Source: Caulobacter sp. (GTDB taxonomy: Bacteria; Pseudomonadota; Alphaproteobacteria; Caulobacterales; Caulobacteraceae). From it: DNA of 6,122 bases. The notes below the pieces were generated by a model that worked only from the letters and a program-made list of their open reading frames with translations, was not told where the DNA came from and did not search any database. The position numbers and the translations under genes were made by a program. The DNA lies in assembly GCA_014378155.1 (NCBI GenBank), contig JACMOF010000114.1:1-6122 (forward strand), written 5' to 3'. This document shows, in pieces, positions 1-4,964 of this stretch (its first letter is position 1; the number at the start of each line of letters is the position of its first letter).

Positions 1-134
1 ACGAGGGCCTGGCCGACAGCAAGTATCGCCCCTGCCCGCTGCTGGTGAAGTATGTCGAGGCCGGCTGGCTGGGCAAGAAGGCCGGGCGCGGCTTCTACGA
101 CTACCGCGGGGATGTTCCGGTCCCGACGCGGTAG
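1..134 (+). CDS. hbd: 3-hydroxybutyryl-CoA dehydrogenase, C-terminal end (partial)
   Basis: Reading from base 3, this is the last 43 codons of a gene that begins before the window; it stops with TAG at 132-134. The peptide contains [18 protein letters not shown] followed by [10 protein letters not shown] and ends in PVPTR. This matches the C-terminal helical dimerisation domain of short (about 290-residue) 3-hydroxyacyl-CoA dehydrogenases, where the P-L-L--(M/Y)V-AG-LG-K-GRGFY-Y pattern is a family hallmark. Such enzymes use NAD(P) to interconvert acetoacetyl-CoA and 3-hydroxybutyryl-CoA in the cytoplasm, in fatty acid, butyrate or polyhydroxybutyrate metabolism. The Rossmann domain and catalytic His/Glu lie outside the window, so the exact substrate (hbd-, paaH- or fadB-like) cannot be settled. 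The next gene starts 10 bases downstream on the same strand. Confidence 0.85.
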   Translation, partial: EGLADSKYRPCPLLVKYVEAGWLGKKAGRGFYDYRGDVPVPTR

Positions 135-144
135 GCGGCGGATC

Positions 145-423
145 ATGGGCGAAAAGCGCGATGACCGTCCGCTTCCTGCGCTCGCGATGCTTGGTGCATG
201 GGGCACATTTTGCGCCGCTGCCTGGTATTTCGGCTCCCACCGGCCCGAGCATCCAGACCTCGGCGGCGCGTTTGTTTACTATTTCAAGTCGTTCAACGGC
301 GTCGTCTATCTGAACGACGGCGAACATCACCTCATGATATTTATGCAGGGCGTTGTCGCTATCGTCACCCTAGGCGCGATCGCATTTGGCTTCTGGAAGA
401 AATACATCGTCCCCGCCCTTTAG
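145..423 (+). CDS. Small two-helix membrane protein of unknown function
   Basis: This encodes 92 residues. I chose the ATG at 145 because the same frame upstream runs back into the end of the dehydrogenase gene and there gives an Arg-rich, non-native-looking peptide. A weak GGCGG lies about 8 bases before the start. A charged N-terminus (MGEKRDDR) precedes a hydrophobic helix at about residues 10-29. A polar stretch at 30-62 follows, rich in aromatic residues and His (HRPEHPD, YYFKSFNG, GEHH). A second helix spans about 63-84 and is followed by a KKYIV tail. By the positive-inside rule both ends should be cytoplasmic, with the 30-62 loop outside. I do not recognise a family. Codons ending in A or T (ttt, tat, ata) are more common than in the flanking metabolic genes, which could mean transfer. 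It may be cotranscribed with the dehydrogenase, and it converges on the toxin gene. Confidence 0.6.
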   Translation: MGEKRDDRPLPALAMLGAWGTFCAAAWYFGSHRPEHPDLGGAFVYYFKSFNGVVYLNDGEHHLMIFMQGVVAIVTLGAIAFGFWKKYIVPAL

Positions 424-441
424 ACGCGGCGCCGTCGCTAC

Positions 442-822
442 CTACCAAAGGATCGGCACGCCGTAGCTTGAGAGCTTGTGGTCGATCGTCACGAGGTGCA
501 GGCCTTCTATCATGGCCTGCGCGACGAGGATGCGATCCCAAGGGTCCCGATGAAGCGGCGGCAGGCGCGCGGCCGCCGCACCATGCGTGGCCGTTATGGA
601 AAGCCAAGTCATCCCCTGAGCGTGCACGGCGTCATCGAGTTGGGCGGGCATTTGCCGAAGTAAGGGATCACGGTCGCGCTTGTATTCGATTTCATATGCG
701 CTGACCGCGCTGACAAAGATTTCGCTCCCGGGATCAAGCAGCGCACCGCCCACTGTAGGTGACAGTTTGCTGGACCACATCGCTGACCAGACGAAAACGT
801 GCGTGTCGAGCAGCAGCCTCAT
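442..822 (-). CDS. vapC: PIN-domain ribonuclease toxin of a type II toxin-antitoxin system (VapC family)
   Basis: This encodes a 126-residue, single-domain PIN protein. The expected acidic metal-binding residues are visible: D6 in the N-terminal LLLDTHVFVW strand, E44 in SAVSAYEIEYK, D96 in the HRDPWDRIL motif (with D93 nearby), and D114 in LVTIDHKLSSYG. The HRDP-DR-L-AQA pattern is typical of the PIN subgroup linked to chromosomal toxin-antitoxin pairs. Such toxins are Mg-dependent endoribonucleases that usually cut tRNA or rRNA when the antitoxin is lost; the target here is unknown. The start codon overlaps the antitoxin stop as ATGA. The AGGA just before it is too close to act as a normal ribosome site, so translation is probably coupled to the antitoxin. 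The gene looks intact and full length. Confidence 0.88.
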   Translation of the reverse strand: MRLLLDTHVFVWSAMWSSKLSPTVGGALLDPGSEIFVSAVSAYEIEYKRDRDPLLRQMPAQLDDAVHAQGMTWLSITATHGAAAARLPPLHRDPWDRILVAQAMIEGLHLVTIDHKLSSYGVPILW

Positions 823-1079
823 TCCTCAGGCCAGATCGACTTTTCCATCAGGGCTTCGAGTTCCGGATCCGGATCGGTAAATACCTCAGCTGGGATGTTG
901 AGGTTCAGATGGTCCCAAATTCCCAGCCGCCGCTGCCCTTTGGGTGCGGCCAACGGCGGTGGATTCAACACCGCTACGGTCTCCCCGTCGCGTGTCAGCA
1001 CGACGTTCTCGCCGGCCTCCATACAAGCGACGAGTTCGGCCAATGCCGCTTGGCCTTTGATGTCGACCCGGAGCATCAT
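819..1079 (-). CDS. vapB: Phd/YefM-type antitoxin paired with the PIN toxin
   Basis: This encodes 86 residues and begins with tandem ATG codons (1077-1079 and 1074-1076), either of which could be used. The N-terminal half has the Phd/YefM pattern: residues 1-20 form a strand and helix that leads into AGENVVLTRDGETVAVL at 22-38, the beta hairpin that builds the DNA-binding dimer. The C-terminal part (about 47-86) is Pro- and acid-rich (IWDHLNLNIPAE, DPDPELEALME) and would wrap around and inhibit the PIN toxin. The family normally represses its own promoter, more strongly when in complex with the toxin. It is the first gene of the two-gene unit and overlaps the toxin by 4 bases. No strong Shine-Dalgarno site is visible. 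Its name follows the PIN partner; the fold is Phd-like rather than AbrB-like. Confidence 0.85.
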   Translation of the reverse strand: MMLRVDIKGQAALAELVACMEAGENVVLTRDGETVAVLNPPPLAAPKGQRRLGIWDHLNLNIPAEVFTDPDPELEALMEKSIWPEE

Positions 1080-1103
1080 GGACGAAATCTACCATAAGAG
1101 CCG
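1080..1103. promoter_or_regulatory. Short divergent gap between the antitoxin and the 1104 gene
   Basis: Only 24 bases separate the antitoxin start (leftward) from the start of the small membrane-protein gene (rightward). Antitoxins of this type usually bind an operator over their own promoter, so such a site would have to lie here or extend into the first codons of the 1104 gene. I see only a weak ATGG/CCAT inverted repeat 10 bases apart (ATGG at 1091-1094 and CCAT at 1077-1080, read on the - strand) and no convincing -35/-10 pair. The operator role is inferred from family behaviour. Confidence 0.25.
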
Positions 1104-1346
1104 ATGAGACGCGACTCGGCCGACAGCCTCTATCGCCCAACCTACAAACCCGTGTTGCGCAAGGCTCCTGCCTCGGGGGAGCAAGTCTTGCGCAATCTGT
1201 ATCTCGCCACCGTGCTGGTCTTTGTCGTCATGCTCGCGGGTTTTGGACCCAGCTTCATGGGGGCGGCAGGGCCGCGGGATCCGATGCGGGAGGTGCGTGG
1301 CGCCCTGGCCGTCGCCTGGATGACCCTGCTGGAGGTCCAGAGCTGA
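1104..1346 (+). CDS. Hypothetical one-helix membrane protein, possibly a truncated remnant
   Basis: This encodes 80 residues from ATG at 1104 to TGA at 1344-1346. GC-ending codons remain dominant right up to the stop, which supports real coding. The N-terminus is basic (about residues 1-31, KPVLRKAP). A strong hydrophobic helix follows at about 32-52 (LYLATVLVFVVMLAGFGPSF), then a Gly/Pro loop, and then an amphipathic to hydrophobic segment (RGALAVAWMTLLEVQS). From memory, the order of helix, (A/V)GFGPSF, loop and a W--LL--VQ segment resembles the first two helices of uncharacterised multi-pass membrane proteins of roughly 200 residues. On that view this gene has lost most of its body; the family match is uncertain. 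The only upstream ribosome-site candidate, AAGAG, sits just 3 bases from the start. It is divergent from the antitoxin and convergent with feoB. Confidence 0.5.
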   Translation: MRRDSADSLYRPTYKPVLRKAPASGEQVLRNLYLATVLVFVVMLAGFGPSFMGAAGPRDPMREVRGALAVAWMTLLEVQS

Positions 1347-1432
1347 CTGATTGGCCATGGCCTATCGCCGCACGATGTTCCTGGTCGGCCTTCGTGGCGT
1401 TCACGCGCCTGGTCGGCCTGCCGCCGGGTTAG
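1347..1432 (+). pseudogene. Possible frameshifted C-terminal remnant after the 1104 gene
   Basis: The stretch between the 1104 gene and the feoB stop is not an obvious spacer. Frame 1 from an ATG at 1357 opens with coding-like codons for MAYRRTMFLVG. Frame 2 from about 1379 carries an unbroken run of GC-ending codons for SAFVAFTRLVGLPPG, ending at TAG 1430-1432. An Arg-rich turn, a hydrophobic segment and a Pro-rich end would fit the tail of a multi-pass membrane protein. I infer a decayed C-terminus of the 1104 gene, with at least one frame change and probably an internal deletion. Chance coding appearance in GC-rich DNA is a real alternative. I see no hairpin with a T-run here, so no terminator is called for either converging gene. 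Confidence 0.25.
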
Positions 1433-1436
1433 AGCC

Positions 1437-3353
1437 CTAGCCGCCGCCCATCGCCACGGCGATATGGTAGGTGGCGAACGAGGCCAGATAGGCCAGGGTG
1501 GTCATGTAGAGGACCATCACCGCCGGCCAGGTCCAGCCATTGGTCTCGCGCTTGACCACGCCCAGGGTCGCCATGCACTGCGGGGCGAAGATGTACCAGG
1601 CGAGGAACGACAGGGCTGTCGCCAAGGACCACTGGTGCGAAAGCAGAGTGCTCAGGGCCACGTGGGAGTCGGCGTCGCCGCCCACGGCATAGACCGTTCC
1701 CAGGGCCGCCACGGCCACTTCTCGCGCCGCGAAGCCGGGGATCAAGGCGACGGTCATCTGCCAGTTGAAACCGATGGGCTGCATCACGGGCGCGATCAGA
1801 TGCCCCAGTCGGCCAGCCAGGCTGTAGTCGATGGCCGGGCCCGTCGCGCCCGCAGGGGGATAGGGGAAGGTCGACAGCACCCAGACCACGATCATCAACG
1901 GCAGGATGATGCGTCCGGCGCGGTTGAGGAAGATCTGGGCCCGGGTCCACAGGTTCATCAGCACGTTGCGCGGCTCGGGCCAGCGATAGGTCGGCAATTC
2001 CATCATGAACGGCTCGACCGTGCCGCGCCAAAAGATCTTGCGGATCACGAACGACACGACCAGGGCGCTGACGATGCCGGCGGCGTAGAGGCCAAACATC
2101 ACCAACCCCTGCAGGCTGAAGACACCCCAGACCTGGGTGTGGGGGATGAAGGCTGCGATGATCAGGGTGTAGACCGGGATCCGCGCCGAGCAGGTCATCA
2201 GCGGGGCGACCAATATGGTGGTCAGCCGATCATGCTTGTTGTCGATCACTCGGGTGGCCATGATCCCGGGGATGGCGCACGCGAAGCTGGACAGCAGCGG
2301 GATGAACGCCCGGCCGTGCAGGCCCGCCCCGCCCATGATCTTGTCCATCAGGAAGGCCGCGCGGGTCATGTAGCCGCTGTCTTCCAGGATCAGGATGAAG
2401 AGGAAAAGGATCAGGATCTGCGGCAGGAAGACCAGCACGCTGCCCACCCCGGCGATCAGGCCGTCGGTCAGGAAGCTACGCAGCAGGCCCTCCGGCAGAA
2501 CGGCGCCGATCAGCACCCCGACCTGCTCGAAGCCCAGCCCGATCAGGTCCATGACCGGCTGGGCCCAGGTGAACACCGCCTGGAACATCACGAACAGCAA
2601 AGCAAACAGGATCAGCAGGCCGCCGACCGGGTTGAGCAGCACCGCATCGACCTTGCCGGTGACGGTGTCGGGGCGCTCGGCCGGGCGGACGCAGGCCTTG
2701 ACGATGCGCTGGGCCTCGCGGTGGGCGGCGCGGATCTCGGCGGCGTCAGGCTCGCGCCAGACATTGTCCTGCTCGCCGGCATGGCTCAGCACCAGGGCGT
2801 CGGCCGCAGCGACCAACTCTTGCAGTCCCCGTTTGCGGGTGGCGACGGTGGGGATGATCGGCGCGCCGATCTCGGCCGACAGCCGCTCCAGGTCGATGCG
2901 CAGGCCCTGGCGCTGGGCGATGTCGTACATGTTGAGCGCCAGCACGAACGGCCGGCCCACCTGCTTGAGCTCCAGCACGAGGCGCAGCACCAGCCGCAGG
3001 TTGGTGGCGTCGGCCACGCAGATCACCACGTCGGGGGCGGTTTCACCAGCCAGCTTGCCCAGCACGGCGTCGCGGGTCACCACCTCGTCGGGGCTGCGGG
3101 CCCGCAAGGAATAGGTGCCGGGCAGGTGGAGCACGTGGGCGCCGCGGCCGCTGGCCAGGGTCAGCACGCCTTCCTTCCGCTCGACGGTGACGCCGGCATA
3201 GTTGGCGACCTTCTGGCGGCTGCCGGTCAGGGCGTTGAACAAGGCGGTCTTGCCGGAATTGGGATTGCCGACCAGCGCCAGGCGAACGGGCCGTGAAGCG
3301 GCGGACGAAGGGGGCGATGGGGTCGCCGAAGGAGCGACGAGGGTGTCGGGCAA
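1437..3353 (-). CDS. feoB: Ferrous iron transporter FeoB, G domain plus permease
   Basis: This encodes 638 residues that import Fe(II) across the inner membrane. After a Pro/Ser/Ala-rich leader (1-22), the G domain shows G1 GNPNSGKT (29-36), G2 YAGVTVE with T56, G3 HLPGTYSL (76-83), G4 NMYD (141-144) and a G5-like VATRKRG (170-176). A helical linker spans about 177-235. The membrane part (about 240-636) has the FeoB signatures SSFACAIPG (C359), LMTCSARIPVY (C388), GFAAREV (541-547) and PQCMATLG (C593). It is shorter than the 773-residue E. coli protein but matches compact FeoBs. The G3 Asp that normally begins DLPG is His76 (codon CAC). The start is TTG at 3351-3353: no ATG, GTG or other TTG lies in frame between it and G1, and a GAGG at the end of feoA sits about 9 bases upstream. 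feoA is 4 bases upstream. No feoC follows. Confidence 0.96.
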   Translation of the reverse strand: MPDTLVAPSATPSPPSSAASRPVRLALVGNPNSGKTALFNALTGSRQKVANYAGVTVERKEGVLTLASGRGAHVLHLPGTYSLRARSPDEVVTRDAVLGKLAGETAPDVVICVADATNLRLVLRLVLELKQVGRPFVLALNMYDIAQRQGLRIDLERLSAEIGAPIIPTVATRKRGLQELVAAADALVLSHAGEQDNVWREPDAAEIRAAHREAQRIVKACVRPAERPDTVTGKVDAVLLNPVGGLLILFALLFVMFQAVFTWAQPVMDLIGLGFEQVGVLIGAVLPEGLLRSFLTDGLIAGVGSVLVFLPQILILFLFILILEDSGYMTRAAFLMDKIMGGAGLHGRAFIPLLSSFACAIPGIMATRVIDNKHDRLTTILVAPLMTCSARIPVYTLIIAAFIPHTQVWGVFSLQGLVMFGLYAAGIVSALVVSFVIRKIFWRGTVEPFMMELPTYRWPEPRNVLMNLWTRAQIFLNRAGRIILPLMIVVWVLSTFPYPPAGATGPAIDYSLAGRLGHLIAPVMQPIGFNWQMTVALIPGFAAREVAVAALGTVYAVGGDADSHVALSTLLSHQWSLATALSFLAWYIFAPQCMATLGVVKRETNGWTWPAVMVLYMTTLAYLASFATYHIAVAMGGG

Positions 3354-3357
3354 GGTC

Positions 3358-3696
3358 TCAGGCCTCGTGGAACTGGACGGTGACGGCGGCGGCCTCGCGG
3401 CGGCGCAGGGCCACGCGCATGTCGTCGATGCGGACGGCGATGGGGTCGCGACCGAACAGGCCCTCGTGCAGCACCTCGATCAGGGCGCCCTCGACGAAGC
3501 CCATCTCCAGCAGCCGGCGTTCCAGCTCGGCCGAATCGACGGCCTCGTGGGCGCCGGTCTGGCCGCTGACCTTGGTGATGACGCCCGCCTGGCCCTTGGA
3601 CGCCGTGCTGAGCGGCCTCTCCATGCCCAGCGCCGACGCGCCGCTCGCGGCGGGACGGTCCAAGGTTTCGGGAGAGAGGTGAAGGACGTCGGACAT
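3358..3696 (-). CDS. feoA: FeoA, SH3-like accessory protein of ferrous iron uptake
   Basis: This encodes 112 residues. The FeoA core, a small SH3-like barrel, spans about 27-107. It includes RPLSTASKGQAGVITKV (27-43), then LERRLLEMGFVEGALIEVL (58-76), where the L--MG---G--I-V pattern is typical, then GRDPIAVRIDDMRVALRR (82-99). FeoA is cytoplasmic and is thought to bind FeoB and modulate its transport or GTPase cycle. E. coli FeoA has about 75 residues, so the first ~24 here are an extension. The in-frame ATG at residue 25 (3622-3624) would give a normal-length protein. Neither start has a strong ribosome site; I keep 3696 because the Fur-like element lies at a sensible distance from it. It forms one operon with feoB, 4 bases apart. 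Confidence 0.92.
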   Translation of the reverse strand: MSDVLHLSPETLDRPAASGASALGMERPLSTASKGQAGVITKVSGQTGAHEAVDSAELERRLLEMGFVEGALIEVLHEGLFGRDPIAVRIDDMRVALRRREAAAVTVQFHEA

Positions 3697-3714
3697 GGTC
3701 GCACCGGAAAAACT

Positions 3715-3729
3715 TGCGAACGATTATCA
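3715..3729 (-). promoter_or_regulatory. Candidate Fur box and promoter of feoAB
   Basis: On the - strand this reads TGATAATCGTTCGCA. Compared with the 7-1-7 Fur consensus TGATAAT-N-ATTATCA, the left half is perfect and the right half matches at 4 of 7 positions. It ends 18 bases before the feoA ATG. The GATAAT inside it (3723-3728) could also be a -10 element, with ATGACA 15 bases upstream as a weak -35. Bound Fur would then block RNA polymerase when iron is sufficient. Fur control of feoAB is well known in other bacteria, including Caulobacter; for this site it is inferred from sequence. Confidence 0.5.
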
Positions 3730-3779
3730 GTCCTAGGTCACGCTGTCATGTCCCGATTAGGGCGGCGGATTGTCGCCGA

Positions 3780-4958
3780 TCAGGAGAGGCGGTCGCGGAA
3801 GTCGCTATAGTCGAACTGGCGGACCAGTTTCAGGCCGTCGGTCTCGCTGTTCCACAGCGCGATAGCCGGCAGGGGGACGCCGTTGAAGGTGTTGGTCTTG
3901 ACCATCGAATAGTGGGCCTGGTCGAGGAAGGCGATGCGCGTGCCCGGCGTCGGCCGCGCGGCGAAGCCATAGTCGCCGATGATGTCGCCGGCCAGGCAGG
4001 AGGGGCCGCCCAGCCGAACGGTGACCCCGTCGTCTTGCTCGTCCAACATTGCTGGCCGGTAGGGCGCCTCGATGACGTCTGGCATGTGGCAGGTGGCCGA
4101 GATGTCGGTGATGGCGACGGGCATGGCGTTGTCGAAGACGTCGAGGATCTCGCCCACCAAGATACCGGTGTCGAGGGCGATGGCCTCGCCGGGCTCGATA
4201 TAGACCTGCAGCCCGTGGCGTTCGGCGATCTGGCGAAGCAGGCCGACCAGATCGTCGATTCGGTAGTCGGCGCGCGTGACGTGGTGGCCGCCGCCCAGGT
4301 TCAACCATTTCAGACCGCCCAGCACTCCCGCCAGCTTCGGCTCCAGCGACGCCCAGATCCGCTGCATCGGCTCGAAACCCTGCTCGCACAGAGCGTGGAT
4401 GTGTAGGCCGTCGACGCCCTGCAGATGTTCCGGGCGCAACTTCGACACCGGAAAGCCCAGCCGCGAGCCCCGTTGGCAGGGGTCATACTTGGCGACCTCC
4501 GCCTCGCTGTGCTCGGGGTTGAGCCGCAGGCCGATGTCGAACACCTGGCCCTGCTCGCGCGCCGCCGCGATCAGGTCTGCGAACCGGACGATCTGGTCGG
4601 GCGAGTTGAAGATCACCGAGTCCGACAGTCGCAGAATCTCGGGCAGGTCCTCGCGCTTATAGGCCGGCGAATAGGTGGTCAGGTGGCCGGAATAGAACTC
4701 CCGCGCCAGCCGCGCCTCCCACAGGCCCGAGGCGCAGACGCCGTCCAGATACTGGCCCACCAGATCGGCCAGCGACCACATCGAGAACGCCTTGAGCGCC
4801 AGCAGCACCTTGGCGCCGGACCTGTCCCCGACATCCTTGAGCGTGGCGAGATTGCGCGCCACCGCCACCTCGTCGACCACGAAACAGGGCGACGGAACGC
4901 GGCTCAGATCAAAGCGCGCGAAGGTTCCTGGACCGGCGGCTTGGGTTTGCATGGCCAT
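3780..4958 (-). CDS. nspC: Carboxynorspermidine/carboxyspermidine decarboxylase
   Basis: This encodes a 392-residue PLP enzyme of the alanine racemase fold (fold III) that decarboxylates carboxyspermidine to spermidine or carboxynorspermidine to norspermidine. The PLP lysine is K56 in LLALKAFSMW. Other family marks are CASGLWEARLA (75-85), the HIHALCEQ strand (186-193), the PLP-phosphate glycine loop LNLGGGHH (219-226), EPGEA (255-259), DISATCHMPDVIEAPYRP (285-302) and GGPSCLAGD (317-325). In the last, C321 and D325 occupy the places of the catalytic Cys and substrate-binding Asp of ornithine-type decarboxylases. The length is near the family norm. The protein begins MAM, so ATG at 4956-4958 or 4950-4952 could be used. 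No clear ribosome site is seen, and the dehydrogenase stops only 6 bases upstream, which suggests translational coupling. Whether the product is spermidine or norspermidine cannot be read from the sequence. Confidence 0.93.
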   Translation of the reverse strand: MAMQTQAAGPGTFARFDLSRVPSPCFVVDEVAVARNLATLKDVGDRSGAKVLLALKAFSMWSLADLVGQYLDGVCASGLWEARLAREFYSGHLTTYSPAYKREDLPEILRLSDSVIFNSPDQIVRFADLIAAAREQGQVFDIGLRLNPEHSEAEVAKYDPCQRGSRLGFPVSKLRPEHLQGVDGLHIHALCEQGFEPMQRIWASLEPKLAGVLGGLKWLNLGGGHHVTRADYRIDDLVGLLRQIAERHGLQVYIEPGEAIALDTGILVGEILDVFDNAMPVAITDISATCHMPDVIEAPYRPAMLDEQDDGVTVRLGGPSCLAGDIIGDYGFAARPTPGTRIAFLDQAHYSMVKTNTFNGVPLPAIALWNSETDGLKLVRQFDYSDFRDRLS

Positions 4959-4964
4959 GATCGA

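Noticed and set aside
52..144. In-frame upstream extension of the 145-423 gene
   Set aside because: It overlaps the real end of the dehydrogenase gene and gives an Arg/Gly-rich peptide; the ATG at 145 follows that stop directly.
424..441. GC-rich near-palindrome GACGCGGCGCCGTC after the 145-423 gene as a terminator
   Set aside because: The pairing is imperfect and no T-run follows.
1357..1440. 27-codon ORF as an independent gene
   Set aside because: It is short, lacks a ribosome site, loses coding-like codons halfway and runs over the feoB stop; it is better read as part of a remnant or as chance.
1464..3296. 610-codon open frame on the + strand opposite feoB
   Set aside because: It is antisense to a clear feoB. 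Its product is His/Gln/Asp/Gly-rich low-complexity sequence, as expected from the mirror frame of a GC-rich gene.
3202..4406. Long open frames on the + strand opposite feoA and nspC (3202-3810 and 3714-4406)
   Set aside because: They mirror well-supported genes on the other strand and show no recognisable domain.
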